This document shows positions 7,948-17,648 of a stretch of DNA of 64,000 nt, piece after piece (within the stretch, counting starts at the first letter, position 1; each line of letters starts with the position of its first letter). A model generated the notes under the pieces. It did not search any database and was not told the DNA's origin. It saw only the letters and a program-made list of their open reading frames with translations. The position numbers and the translations under genes were made by a program. The stretch is from Acetobacteraceae bacterium (GTDB lineage Bacteria; Pseudomonadota; Alphaproteobacteria; Acetobacterales; Acetobacteraceae). The DNA lies in the NCBI GenBank assembly GCA_947455205.1, contig CANGNF010000008.1, positions 82,044-146,043 of the forward strand, given 5' to 3'.

Positions 7948-9648
7948 TCAGCCGGCAATCGCGTAGGCGGGGCGGCGCGGGTCGGCGCCGGCGGCCAGCA
8001 GGCCCTTCGCCGGGTCGCTCATCACCACCTCCACCGTGCCGGCCAGCCAGGTCTGTGCCGGCCAGTCGCTGATGCCGTGGCCCTTGGCGGCCAGCGCGTC
8101 CCGCGTCGCCTGCGGAATGGCGCCCTCCACCGCGAGACGGCCGGGGAAGTACTCGAACGGCGCGAAGGAGCTGGGGAAGGAGTAGCTGGCCACGCGCGGC
8201 GCCTCGATGGCTTCCTGCACCTCCATGCCGTGCTGCAGGATGTTCAGCACCACCTGCACCATGGCCTGGATCTGCACGTCGCCGCCGGGGGTGCCGAAGG
8301 GCATCACGCCGCCGCCCTGGGTCACGATCATCGCCGGGTTCGGCGTCAGCCGCGGCCGCTTGCCCGGCGCTACGCCGCAGGGGTGCGACGGGTCCGGGCG
8401 GCTCTGGCTGCCGCGGTTGCTGGGGATGATGCCGAGGCCCGGGATGACCGGGGACGCCCAGCTGCCATCCGACGGCGTGGCGCTGAAGGCGTTGCCCCAG
8501 CGGTCCACCACCGCGCAGTAGCTGGTATCCGCCTCCACCAGCGGCTGGTCGGCGCGGGTGGCGCCCGGCAACTGCGGCGTGGCGTTGAGGATGGGGCCGG
8601 GCATTTCCGGCATCGCCCGGTCGGGGTGGATCTGCGCCAGCCGCGCGCCCAGGTGGCTGTCGCTGAGCAGCCGGTCCAGCGGGACATCCACGAAGCGCGG
8701 GTCGCCGAAGTGGTATTCGCGGTCGGCCATGGCGGCCTTCACGCATTCGGTGAACAGGTGCAGGTATTCGGCGCTGTTGTGCGCCATGTTGGCGATGCCG
8801 CCCTTTTCCAGCAGCAGCAGCAGTTCCAGCAGCGCCGGGCCCTGGCACCACGGGCCGCAGGTGATCACCTGGTGGCCGCGCCAGTCGCGCACCACGGCGG
8901 GCTCCACCCGGCTGCGGAAGCTGGCCAGGTCGGCCATGGTCAGGTAGCCGCCCTCGCGCTTCATGAAGGCGCCGATCTCGCGGGCGATGTCGCCCTTGTA
9001 GAAGGCGGCATGCGCGGCAGCCAGGCCGGCGGCGCGGCCCTGGCCGGCGACCTTCTTCTCCTCATCCGCCATGTATTGCAGCGTGCGCGCCAGGTCGGAC
9101 TGCACGAAGCGCTCCCCCACCTGCGGCAGGCGGCCGCCGGGGTAGAAGATCGGCATGCTCGTGGGGAAGCGTTCGTATTCCTCGCGGTGTTCCCGCAGGT
9201 TGTCGTGCAGCAGCGGGTAGACCGCGTAGCCGTCCCGGGCGTGGCGGATGGCGTATTGCGCGACCTCGCCGAAGCCCATGGTGCCGTGGCGTTCCAGCGC
9301 GGTGATCCAGGCATCCGGCGCCGCCGGCACCACGGTCCGCAGCACCCCGGCCGGGATCTTGCCGCCATGTTCGCGCATGAACAGGTCCGCCGGCAGGCTG
9401 GCCGGCCAGTGGCCCAGCCCGGCGATGGTCTCCAGCGTGCCGTCCGCCATGCGGATGATGATGGGCGCCACCCCGGCCACGTTGACCAGGTCCGGCAGCA
9501 GCACGCCCAGCGCCATGCCGGCGGCGCAGCCGGCATCCACCGCGTTGCCGCCGGCCTCCAGCACCGCGAAGCCGGCGGCGGAGGCCAGGTAATGCCCGGC
9601 GGAAACCGCATGGCGGGCGCCGTACAGGGTGGGTCGCGTGGCGTACAT
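7948..9648 (-). CDS. Gamma-glutamyltransferase-like Ntn hydrolase
   Basis: 566 residues from ATG 9648; the ORF track extends 20 codons further with no ribosome site. The family start is HAVSAGHYLASAAGFAVLEAGGNAVDAGCAAG. The autoprocessing nucleophile is probably the Thr of EADTSYCAVVDRWGN, aligned with the TTHYSVVD segment of classical GGT, although the second Thr and the His are replaced. GIIPSNRGSQS and FGTPGGDVQIQAMVQVVLN are also family-like. No signal peptide is visible, unlike periplasmic GGTs, so it more likely acts in the cytoplasm on amide or acyl substrates, perhaps like cephalosporin-acylase-type relatives. Operon with the LLM oxidoreductase. Confidence 0.8.
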   Translation of the reverse strand: MYATRPTLYGARHAVSAGHYLASAAGFAVLEAGGNAVDAGCAAGMALGVLLPDLVNVAGVAPIIIRMADGTLETIAGLGHWPASLPADLFMREHGGKIPAGVLRTVVPAAPDAWITALERHGTMGFGEVAQYAIRHARDGYAVYPLLHDNLREHREEYERFPTSMPIFYPGGRLPQVGERFVQSDLARTLQYMADEEKKVAGQGRAAGLAAAHAAFYKGDIAREIGAFMKREGGYLTMADLASFRSRVEPAVVRDWRGHQVITCGPWCQGPALLELLLLLEKGGIANMAHNSAEYLHLFTECVKAAMADREYHFGDPRFVDVPLDRLLSDSHLGARLAQIHPDRAMPEMPGPILNATPQLPGATRADQPLVEADTSYCAVVDRWGNAFSATPSDGSWASPVIPGLGIIPSNRGSQSRPDPSHPCGVAPGKRPRLTPNPAMIVTQGGGVMPFGTPGGDVQIQAMVQVVLNILQHGMEVQEAIEAPRVASYSFPSSFAPFEYFPGRLAVEGAIPQATRDALAAKGHGISDWPAQTWLAGTVEVVMSDPAKGLLAAGADPRRPAYAIAG

Positions 9649-9677
9649 GGCTGGACCTGTCCGTGTTTTGCGGCCCA

Positions 9678-9697
9678 GGGTTGGCCTGGGCCAACCC
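9678..9697. promoter_or_regulatory. 20-bp palindrome in divergent promoter region
   Basis: GGGTTGGCC and GGCCAACCC flank a 2-bp centre between the divergent GGT-like (start 9648) and enoyl-CoA hydratase (start 9753) genes. The 9-mer CGCTGTCAA is also repeated at 9697-9705 and 9732-9740. The dyad is a plausible operator; no regulator gene is adjacent. Confidence 0.45.
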
Positions 9698-9752
9698 GCT
9701 GTCAACAATTGCGGTTTGGCCCCCGCACAGACGCTGTCAAGGAAACGCCACC

Positions 9753-10538
9753 ATGCCCGACCCGGTCCTGCTCGCCATCGACGCCCGCGGCATCGCCACC
9801 GCCACGCTGAACCGGCCCGAAGTGGGCAACGCCTACAACGAGGCCCTGCTGCAGGGCCTGATCGGCGGGCTGGAGACGCTGGCGAAGGACAAGTCCGTCC
9901 GCGCCCTGGTGGTGCGGGGCGCCGGCAAGCACTTCGCCGCCGGCGCCGATATCAACTGGCTGGCCGAGGTTTCCGGCTACGGGCCGGAGCGGGCCTATGA
10001 ATGTTCCTACGCCACCACCCTGGCGATGACCCGGCTGAACGAGTTCCACCGCCCGACCTTCGCGGTGATCCAGGGCGCCTGCTTCGGCGGCGGCTTCGGT
10101 ATTGCCTGCTGCGTGGACGTGGCGCTGGCCACGCCGGCGGCGCTGTTCGGCATCACCGAGGTCCGGGTCGGCGTCGCCGCCACGCCGATCTCCACCCACA
10201 TGGTCAACGCCATCGGACTGCGGCAGACCCGGCGCTATGCGCTGACCGGGGAACGCTTCGGCCCCGAGGAGGCGATGCGGATGGGCCTGGTGCATGAGGT
10301 GGTGGCCGCCGACGCCATCGAGGCGCGACTCGCGCACATCCTGGACGAGACGCTGAAATCCTCCCCGGCCGCGGTGGCGCTGACCAAGCACAGCTTCCTG
10401 TCCGCCAACGGCCTGACCCTGGACGAACGGCAGATGCAGATGCTGTCGCATGAAGGCTGGACCATCCGCGCCACCGAGGAAGCGCGCGAGGGGCTGGCGG
10501 CCTTCCGGGCCAAGCGGGCGCCTTCCTGGTACCGATAA
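9753..10538 (+). CDS. Enoyl-CoA hydratase/isomerase family protein
   Basis: 261 residues from ATG 9753, preceded by AAGGAAACG; upstream codons in the ORF track are non-coding. Crotonase signatures: LNRPEVGNAYNEALL, GKHFAAGADINWLAEVS (CoA/oxyanion), GACFGGGFGIACCVDVALAT and LFGITEVRVGVAATPIS, which carries a candidate catalytic Glu. A cytoplasmic acyl-CoA enzyme hydrating or isomerising 2-enoyl-CoA. The chain length or pathway cannot be assigned, because the gene is alone between a divergent promoter and the Pho regulon. Confidence 0.85.
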   Translation: MPDPVLLAIDARGIATATLNRPEVGNAYNEALLQGLIGGLETLAKDKSVRALVVRGAGKHFAAGADINWLAEVSGYGPERAYECSYATTLAMTRLNEFHRPTFAVIQGACFGGGFGIACCVDVALATPAALFGITEVRVGVAATPISTHMVNAIGLRQTRRYALTGERFGPEEAMRMGLVHEVVAADAIEARLAHILDETLKSSPAAVALTKHSFLSANGLTLDERQMQMLSHEGWTIRATEEAREGLAAFRAKRAPSWYR

Positions 10539-10557
10539 GTCGGCGGGTTGTCGGTGG

Positions 10558-10586
10558 CTGTCATATAAGCTTCACAAATCTGCAAC
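10558..10586 (+). promoter_or_regulatory. Pho box (PhoB binding site) upstream of pstS
   Basis: CTGTCATATAAGCTTCAC at 10558-10575 closely fits the PhoB consensus of two CTGTCAT-like heptamers 11 bp apart. A third, weaker unit (CTGCAAC, 10580-10586) follows at the same 11-bp step. It sits 53 bp before pstS and 20 bp after the preceding stop, in the right place to drive the pst operon under phosphate limitation. Confidence 0.8.
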
Positions 10587-10638
10587 AGGACCGTCTCGGC
10601 CGGCGCCTAGAAGCCCGGCACGCCTTTCGCGGAGATGA

Positions 10639-11682
10639 ATGATGAACCGTCGGTCCTTCCTGCTCGCCACCAGCGCCGTCGCGCTCGGCCCCCGGCTGGC
10701 CCAGGCCCAGGCCGCGCAGATCACCGGTGCCGGCGCCACCTTCCCCAACCCGGTCTACCAGAAGTGGGCCGAGGCCGGGAAAGCCGCCACCAGCATCACG
10801 GTCAACTACCAGTCGGTCGGCTCGGGCGCCGGCATCAACCAGATCCGCAACCGCACGGTGGATTTCGGCGCTTCCGACGCGCCGCTGACGGTGGCCCAGC
10901 TGACCGACGCCAACCTGCTGCAGTTCCCGTCCGTCATGGGCAGCCTGGTGCCCATCGTGAACATTCCGGGCATCGAGAACGAGCAGATGAAGCTGACCGG
11001 CGAGGTCATCGCCGACATCTACCTGGGCAAGATCACCAAGTGGAACGACCAGCGCATCGTCGAGATGAACGCCGGCCTGACCCTGCCGAACCTGGCCATT
11101 GCGCCGGCCTATCGCGCCGACGGCTCCGGCACCACCTTCGTCTGGGTGTCCTACCTGGCGGCGGTTTCCCCGGAATGGAAGGACAAGGTCGGCGTCGGCA
11201 CCTCCGTGCGCTTCCCGGCCGGCACCGGCGCGCGCGGCAATGAAGGCGTGGCCGGCACGGTGAAGAACATCCGTGGCGCCATTGGCTATGTCGAGAACGC
11301 CTACGCCATCACCAACAAGCTGGTCACCACCCAGCTGCGCAACAAGGCCGGCCACTTCGTCAAGCCGACGCAGGAAGCCTTCATCGCCGCCGCCAGCAAC
11401 GCCGACTGGTCCACCCCCGGCATGGCCGCCAGCCTGATCGACCAGCACGGCGCCACCTCCTGGCCGATCGTCTCGCCCACCTTCATCCTGCTGCCGAAGA
11501 ACCCGACGGATGCGACGCGCAGCCTGAACGTGATGAAGTTCTTCGACTGGGCGTTCCGCAACGGCGCTGCCCTGGCGCAGGAGCTGGAGTACATTCCGCT
11601 GCCGGCCACGGTGCACGCCGCCATCCGCGCCGCCTGGGCGGCCGAGGTGAAGGCCAACGGCCAGCCGGTCTGGACCAACTGA
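10639..11682 (+). CDS. pstS: Phosphate ABC transporter, periplasmic phosphate-binding protein
   Basis: 347 residues. ATG at 10639 is immediately followed by a second ATG at 10642; GGAG at 10631-10634 fits either. A Tat-like signal (NRRSFLLATSAVALG...AQAQA) precedes the mature protein. Phosphate-loop motifs are all present: TGAGATFPNPVYQKW, GSGAGINQI, VDFGASDAPLT and ADGSGTTFVW. It captures inorganic phosphate in the periplasm for PstCAB. It is the first gene of pstSCAB-phoU-phoB, directly downstream of a Pho box, and is followed by a hairpin that probably protects a pstS-only transcript. Confidence 0.95.
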   Translation: MMNRRSFLLATSAVALGPRLAQAQAAQITGAGATFPNPVYQKWAEAGKAATSITVNYQSVGSGAGINQIRNRTVDFGASDAPLTVAQLTDANLLQFPSVMGSLVPIVNIPGIENEQMKLTGEVIADIYLGKITKWNDQRIVEMNAGLTLPNLAIAPAYRADGSGTTFVWVSYLAAVSPEWKDKVGVGTSVRFPAGTGARGNEGVAGTVKNIRGAIGYVENAYAITNKLVTTQLRNKAGHFVKPTQEAFIAAASNADWSTPGMAASLIDQHGATSWPIVSPTFILLPKNPTDATRSLNVMKFFDWAFRNGAALAQELEYIPLPATVHAAIRAAWAAEVKANGQPVWTN

Positions 11683-11704
11683 GCCTGCCCGGCTGACGCA
11701 TGAC

Positions 11705-11729
11705 GGCGGCACGGGCCAACCGTGCCGCC
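11705..11729 (+). other. Intercistronic hairpin between pstS and pstC
   Basis: GGCGGCACGG (11705-11714) and CCGTGCCGCC (11720-11729) form a perfect 10-bp stem with a 5-nt loop, starting 23 bp after the pstS stop, with a C-rich run after it. Partial termination or 3'-end protection here would give more PstS than membrane subunits. It also contains the GTG at 11722 that the ORF track used as the pstC start, arguing against that start. Confidence 0.6.
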
Positions 11730-11766
11730 GGCCCCCTCCCCCCCTCCGCCACCCGGAGCGCCTTCC

Positions 11767-12735
11767 TTGTCCCAGGCCGTCGCCTCTCCCTTGGGCGCCA
11801 AGCCCGCCGCGGCCCGCCGCGGCAACATTGGCGACCCGATCTTCGAACTGGCCTGCCGCGCCGCCGGTGCCGGCGTATTGCTGCTGCTCGGCGGCATCAT
11901 CGTCTCGCTGTTCATGGGCGGGCTGCCAGCGTTCCAGAAGTTCGGCATCGAGTTCCTGTGGTCCACCGAATGGGACCCGGTGACGGAGGTGTTCGGCGCC
12001 GGCGTCTCCATCTATGGCACCCTGGTCACCGCGATCCTGGCGATCCTGATGGCCGTGCCGGTGGCCTTCGGCGTCGCCTTCACCCTGACCGAGCTGGCGC
12101 CCGAGTGGATGCGCCGCCCGGTCGGCACCGCGGTTGAGCTGCTGGCCGCCGTGCCCAGCATCATCTACGGCATGTGGGGCTTCTTCCTGATCGCGCCGCT
12201 GATGTCGCAATACGTCCAGCCCGCGCTGATCGACAGCCTCGGCGAGTTGCCGGGCATCGGCTTCCTGTTCCAGGGCCCGCCCTTCGGCACCGGCATCTTC
12301 ACCGCGGCCCTGATCCTGGCGATCATGATCCTGCCCTTCATCGCCGCCACCATGCGCGACGTGTTCCAGCAGGTGCCCCCGGTGTTCAAGGAAAGCGCCT
12401 ACGGCCTGGGCTGCACGACCTGGGAGGTGATGAAGGGCGTGGTGCTGCCCTATACCCGCGTCTCGGTCGCCGGCGGCGTCATGCTGGGCCTGGGCCGCGC
12501 GCTGGGGGAGACGATGGCCGTCACCTTCGTCATCGGCAACGCCAACCGCATCACCACCACGCTGTTCGGGCCGGGCAACACCATCGCCTCGGTCGTGGCA
12601 CTGGAATTCGGCGAGAGCGAGGCGGGCAGCCTGAAGCTTTCGGCGCTGCTGGCGCTGGGCTTCGTGCTCTTCGTCATCTCCTTCATCGTGCTGGCCACGT
12701 CGCGCTATCTGCTGCGCTCGCGGTTGAAGGGCTGA
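11767..12735 (+). CDS. pstC: Phosphate ABC transporter permease
   Basis: 322 residues from TTG 11767, which has CGGAG eight bases upstream. The GTG at 11722 proposed by the longest frame lies inside a hairpin and would add a proline run. Six membrane segments are visible (for example VLLLLGGIIVSLFMGGL, TAILAILMAVPVAFGVAF). The EAA-type loop is FKESAYGLGCTTWEVMKGVVLPYT, and LGRALGETMAVTFVIGNA is the usual PstC stretch. It forms the inner-membrane channel with PstA. Confidence 0.93.
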   Translation: MSQAVASPLGAKPAAARRGNIGDPIFELACRAAGAGVLLLLGGIIVSLFMGGLPAFQKFGIEFLWSTEWDPVTEVFGAGVSIYGTLVTAILAILMAVPVAFGVAFTLTELAPEWMRRPVGTAVELLAAVPSIIYGMWGFFLIAPLMSQYVQPALIDSLGELPGIGFLFQGPPFGTGIFTAALILAIMILPFIAATMRDVFQQVPPVFKESAYGLGCTTWEVMKGVVLPYTRVSVAGGVMLGLGRALGETMAVTFVIGNANRITTTLFGPGNTIASVVALEFGESEAGSLKLSALLALGFVLFVISFIVLATSRYLLRSRLKG

Positions 12736-12740
12736 ACCCG

Positions 12741-13628
12741 ATGAGCGCTTCCATCCAACCCTCCCTGGCGCCGGCCAAGAACCTGGCCGTGGCCGCCAGT
12801 CTCGGGCGCAGCCGCCGGCGCGGCGATGTCCTGGCCCGCGGCCTGTCGCTGGCCGCCACCGCCATCGGCCTGGTGTTCCTCGTCTCCATCCTGGTGACGC
12901 TGTTCTACAAGGGCTTCAACGCGATGAACCTCTCGGTCTTCACCGAGGTCACGCGCCCGCCCGGCTCCAATGGTGGCCTGCTCAATGCCATCGTCGGCAG
13001 CGTCATCCAGGTGGCGCTCGGCACCGCCATCGGCACGCCGATCGGCCTGCTGGTCGGCACCTACCTGGCGGAATACGCCCGCGGCTCCGCCTTCGGTGGC
13101 GTGGTCCGCTTCGTGTCGGACATCCTGCTCTCGGCGCCGTCCATCCTGATCGGCCTGTTCGTCTATTCCCTGCTGGTGCTGCCCTTCGGCGGCTTCTCCG
13201 GCTGGGCGGGGGTGGCGGCGCTGGCCATCATCATCGTCCCCATCGTGGTCCGCACCACCGAGGACATGCTGAGCCTGATCCCGAACACGCTGCGCGAGGC
13301 GGTGATCGGCCTGGGTGCGCCGAAGTGGAAGATGATCGTGCTGGTGTGCTGGCGCTCGGCCATTCCCGGCATCATCACCGGCGTGCTGCTGGGCATTGCC
13401 CGCATCGCCGGCGAGACGGCGCCGCTGCTGTTCACCAGCCTGGGCAACAATGCCTGGTCCACCGACCTGTCGCAGCCGATGCCCAGCCTGCCGATCACCA
13501 TCTATTCCTACGCCGGCTCGCCGTTCCAGGACTGGATCGAGCTGGCCTGGGCCGGCGCCCTGGTCATCACCCTGGCGGTGCTGGGCCTGAACATCGCCGC
13601 ACGCAGCCTGTTCAGCGGCAAGAAGTGA
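12741..13628 (+). CDS. pstA: Phosphate ABC transporter permease
   Basis: 295 residues from ATG 12741, 5 bp after pstC. The long upstream frame in the ORF track is a shadow over pstC. Membrane segments include [18 protein letters not shown] and [22 protein letters not shown]. The EAA loop is [28 protein letters not shown], followed by [20 protein letters not shown], which is diagnostic for PstA. Partner of PstC in the phosphate importer. Confidence 0.93.
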   Translation: MSASIQPSLAPAKNLAVAASLGRSRRRGDVLARGLSLAATAIGLVFLVSILVTLFYKGFNAMNLSVFTEVTRPPGSNGGLLNAIVGSVIQVALGTAIGTPIGLLVGTYLAEYARGSAFGGVVRFVSDILLSAPSILIGLFVYSLLVLPFGGFSGWAGVAALAIIIVPIVVRTTEDMLSLIPNTLREAVIGLGAPKWKMIVLVCWRSAIPGIITGVLLGIARIAGETAPLLFTSLGNNAWSTDLSQPMPSLPITIYSYAGSPFQDWIELAWAGALVITLAVLGLNIAARSLFSGKK

Positions 13629-13635
13629 GGCGGAG

Positions 13636-14472
13636 ATGAGCAGCACGATGACGCAGCACCCCGGCACGGCCGCCGGCTTCGGCGGGCTGGAGGCCCGGTC
13701 CGACGCGGCGCTGAACGCCACGGCGCGGATCGCCATCCGCGACCTGGACTTCCACTACGGCGCCAACCAGGCGCTGAAGGGGATCAGCATGGACTACCCG
13801 GAGCGGCAGGTGACCGGCATGATCGGTCCCTCCGGCTGCGGCAAGTCCACGCTGCTGCGGGTGCTGAACCGGATGTACAGCCTGTACCCCGGCCAGCGCG
13901 CCACCGGCCAGGTGATGATGGATGGCCGCAACATCCTGGACGACGACGTCGACATGAACGAGCTGCGCTCCAAGGTCGGCATGGTGTTCCAGAAGCCGAC
14001 GCCCTTCCCGATGACGATCCACGAGAACATCGCCTTCGGCATCCGCCTGCATGAGAAGCTGAGCCGCAGCCAGATGGATGAGCGGATCGAGTGGGCGTTG
14101 ACCCGCGCCGCCATCTGGGGCGAGGTCAAGGACCGGCTGCACAGCTCCGCCATGGGGCTGTCCGGCGGGCAGCAGCAGCGGCTCTGCATCGCCCGCACCA
14201 TCGCGGTGCGGCCGGAGGTGATCCTGTTCGACGAACCGACCTCGGCGCTGGACCCGATCAGCACGCTGAAGATCGAGGAGCTGATCGACGAGTTGAAGCG
14301 CGACTTCACCATCGCCATCGTCACCCACAACATGCAGCAGGCGGCGCGCTGCGCCGACCAGGTCGCGTTCTTCTACCTGGGGGAACTGGTGGAGGTGGCG
14401 CCGGCGGCGCAGCTGTTCACCGCGCCCAGGCAGCAGCGCACGCAGGACTACATCACCGGGAGGTTCGGCTGA
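13636..14472 (+). CDS. pstB: Phosphate ABC transporter ATP-binding protein
   Basis: 278 residues from ATG 13636, 7 bp after pstA with GGCGGAG upstream. Walker [10 protein letters not shown] is at about 64-72, with the PstB-specific [34 protein letters not shown], signature [13 protein letters not shown], Walker [14 protein letters not shown] and H-loop [14 protein letters not shown]. It hydrolyses ATP to drive PstSCA phosphate import. The stop overlaps the phoU start by one base (TGATG), indicating translational coupling. Confidence 0.95.
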   Translation: MSSTMTQHPGTAAGFGGLEARSDAALNATARIAIRDLDFHYGANQALKGISMDYPERQVTGMIGPSGCGKSTLLRVLNRMYSLYPGQRATGQVMMDGRNILDDDVDMNELRSKVGMVFQKPTPFPMTIHENIAFGIRLHEKLSRSQMDERIEWALTRAAIWGEVKDRLHSSAMGLSGGQQQRLCIARTIAVRPEVILFDEPTSALDPISTLKIEELIDELKRDFTIAIVTHNMQQAARCADQVAFFYLGELVEVAPAAQLFTAPRQQRTQDYITGRFG

Positions 14473-15150
14473 TGCCGGGGGAACAGCATACGGTCCGCAG
14501 CTACGCCGAGGAGCTGAAGCGCCTCAGCGGGCTGATTACCCGCATGGGCGGCCTGGCCGAGCGCCAGGTGGCGGATGCCACCCATGCCCTGGTGGAGCGC
14601 GACAGCGACATGGCCGCCCAGGTGGTGCAGCGCGATGTCGAGATCGACCGGCTGGAGCGCGAGATCGAGGGCTTCACCATCCGCCTGCTGGCGCTGCGCC
14701 AGCCGATGGGCGCCGACCTGCGGATCATCGTCGCGGCCATGCGGATCAGCCACGACCTGGAGCGGATCGGCGACTACGCCCGCAACGCCGCCAAGCGCGC
14801 CATCGTCATCTCCGAGCAGCCGCAGATCGGCAGCCTGAACGGCTTCCAGCGCATGGCGCGGCTGGTGCAGGAAAACCTGAAGAACGCGATCGACGCGCTG
14901 GTGACCATGGATGCCGCCAAGGCCGACGAGGTGTGGGCCGCCGATGAGCCGGTGGACGAGATCTACAACGGCATCTTCCGCGAGATGCTGACCCACATGA
15001 TGGAGGACCCGCGCAACATCACCGCGGCCACCCATCTGCTGTTCATCGCCAAGAACCTGGAACGCATCGGCGACCACGCCACCAACATCGCCGAGACCGT
15101 CCACTTCGCCGTGCGCGGCGACACCCTGACCGAGGAGAGGCCGAAAGCCG

Positions 15151-15885
<735 letters not shown>

Positions 15886-15945
15886 GTCGCTTGCCGCCGG
15901 CCAGCCCCGCATGCCAAGCAGGCGCAGCGGAAACGGGCGGACGGC

Positions 15946-16977
15946 GTGGAAGGTCTGGTTGGCTGGGTGACGGAGTTGGTGCGGCGCCAGAGCTGGCGGC
16001 GCGGCCTGCTGTTCGGCCTGCCCTGCTTCGCCCTGGCCTTCGGCCTGCGCCTGGCGCTGGAGGAGGCGCTGCACGGCCGCCCCTTCGTCGTCTTCATTCC
16101 GGTGGTGCTGGCAACCGTGCTGGTCGGCGGCGGCACCGCCGGTGTGGCGGTCGGCGTGCTCAGCGCACTGGCCGGATGGTACTGGTTCGTCGCGCCCTAT
16201 CGCAGCTTCGCCCTGCCCTCGGTCGAGGACGGCCTGACCATGGTCTTCGCCTGGCTGGTGATCGGCGCGCTGGTGCTGCTGGTGGCCGCGCTGGGCCGCA
16301 GCATCCGTACCCAGGTGGCGGCGCAGGACAGCGCGCGGGCCGAGGCCGAGGCGCGCCGGCTGATGTTCCACGAGCTGCAGCACCGGGTCGCCAACAACCT
16401 GCAATTCGTCTCCGCCGTGCTGGGCCTGGCCGCCGGCCAGGTGGGCAGCGCCGAGGAAGGCCGTGCCGCGCTGCAGGACGCCCAGCGCCGGCTGCGCCAG
16501 ATGTCCCGGCTGCACCGCTGGCTGCACGACCCCGAGGCCGGGGCACGCGGCGTGCCGGCCCTGCTGGGCGCCATCTGCGACCAGCTGCGCGACGCCACCG
16601 GGCGGGCGGAGGCGCGGTTCGAGCTGGCGGTGGCGCCGGTGGCGCTGCCCACCGGCAGCCTGACCGCGGTGGCCCTGCTGGTGAACGAGGCGGTGACCAA
16701 CGCGCTGAAGCACGCCACCGGCCAGCCCAGCGCGCTGCTGGTGCGGGTGGGCCTGCACGCCGAGGCCGGCATGGTGGAACTGAGCGTGCAGGACAACGGG
16801 CCGGGCCTGGCGGAGCCGGTGCTGGCCCAGCCGGAGCAGGCGCGGCGTGGCAGCCTGGGCCTGCGGGTCATGGCGGCGCTGGCGGGGCAGCTAGGCGGCC
16901 GGCTGGAACTGGCCAATGCCGGCGGCACGCTGGTGCGGGTGCGGTTTCCTCTGGCGGGGCCGGGGCCGGCGGCCTGA
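15946..16977 (+). CDS. Membrane histidine kinase, DUF4118 sensor + HisKA_2/HWE-type core
   Basis: 343 residues from GTG 15946, 60 bp after phoB. The N-terminal ~115 residues hold four hydrophobic segments like the KdpD/DUF4118 membrane region (VVFIPVVLATVLVGGGTAG, VLSALAGWYWF). The kinase core has the HisKA_2 H-box FHELQHRVANNLQ (predicted phospho-His146), N-box LLVNEAVTNALKHA and G boxes DNGPGL and GSLGLRVMAAL. This is not the HisKA architecture of PhoR, and no PAS domain is visible. Position suggests it might phosphorylate PhoB, but HWE kinases often pair with stand-alone receivers. Confidence 0.85.
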   Translation: MEGLVGWVTELVRRQSWRRGLLFGLPCFALAFGLRLALEEALHGRPFVVFIPVVLATVLVGGGTAGVAVGVLSALAGWYWFVAPYRSFALPSVEDGLTMVFAWLVIGALVLLVAALGRSIRTQVAAQDSARAEAEARRLMFHELQHRVANNLQFVSAVLGLAAGQVGSAEEGRAALQDAQRRLRQMSRLHRWLHDPEAGARGVPALLGAICDQLRDATGRAEARFELAVAPVALPTGSLTAVALLVNEAVTNALKHATGQPSALLVRVGLHAEAGMVELSVQDNGPGLAEPVLAQPEQARRGSLGLRVMAALAGQLGGRLELANAGGTLVRVRFPLAGPGPAA

Positions 16978-17039
16978 AGGTTTACAGCTAGGGGCACATG
17001 CCGGAAGCTGCCCGGCGAACACAGGGAGGAACGCGCGCC

Positions 17040-17573
17040 ATGGCCGCCGCACAGCTGACCCACATGGGCATCTACGTGCATGCGCTGGAGCCGATGGTGG
17101 CGTTCTACGCCAACGTCCTCGGCCTGGTGGTTTCCGACCGCGGGCATGTGCCGCGCTTCGGTGGCGACATCGTGTTCATGTCCGGCGACAGCCGGGTGCA
17201 TCACCAGGTGGTGCTGGTGCATGGCCGCCCGGCGCATGCCACCTACACCACGGTCATGCAGATCAGCTTCACGGTGGAAAGCCTGGCGGAGCTGCGCCAG
17301 GCCCGCGACCGCGCCCTGGCGCACGGCGCCCGCAACCTGCGCGCGGTCAGCCACGGCAATGCCTGGTCCATCTACTTCGAGGACCCCGAGGGCAACGTGA
17401 TCGAGATGTACCTGGACAGCCCGTTCCACGTGCCGCAGCCGCATGGCGACCCGCTGGACCTGGACAAGCCGGACGCGCAGATCCTGGCGGAGACCGAGGC
17501 CACCTGCCGCGCCGACCCCGGCTTCATGCCGCGTGATGAATGGCAGCGGGTGCAGGCGGCGCGGCTGGGCTAG
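17040..17573 (+). CDS. VOC-family (glyoxalase/extradiol dioxygenase-like) protein
   Basis: 177 residues from ATG 17040, which follows AGGGAGGAA; the ORF track adds 14 codons upstream. A single VOC module: QLTHMGIYVHALEPMVAFYANVLGL supplies the first metal His, and WSIYFEDPEGNVIEMYLDSP the last Glu. The middle ligand position reads QISFTVES, so the usual His of extradiol dioxygenases is not obvious. Probably a metal-dependent dioxygenase, isomerase or lyase on a small aromatic or oxo-acid. Followed by an esterase gene, with no tight coupling. Confidence 0.78.
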   Translation: MAAAQLTHMGIYVHALEPMVAFYANVLGLVVSDRGHVPRFGGDIVFMSGDSRVHHQVVLVHGRPAHATYTTVMQISFTVESLAELRQARDRALAHGARNLRAVSHGNAWSIYFEDPEGNVIEMYLDSPFHVPQPHGDPLDLDKPDAQILAETEATCRADPGFMPRDEWQRVQAARLG

Positions 17574-17648
17574 CCCGCACGCGGCGCACAATATACCCGG
17601 CGTGCCGCTGCGGCTTTCACGGTTGCGGCAGCGGGGAAAATCCTTCCA

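Noticed and set aside
11722-11766. GTG start for pstC as in the ORF track
   Set aside because: It lies within a perfect hairpin, lacks a ribosome site and adds a proline run; TTG 11767 has CGGAG at good distance.
17040-17573. Two-domain extradiol ring-cleavage dioxygenase
   Set aside because: Only one VOC module is present and the middle metal-ligand His is not visible, so a ring-cleavage claim is not supported.
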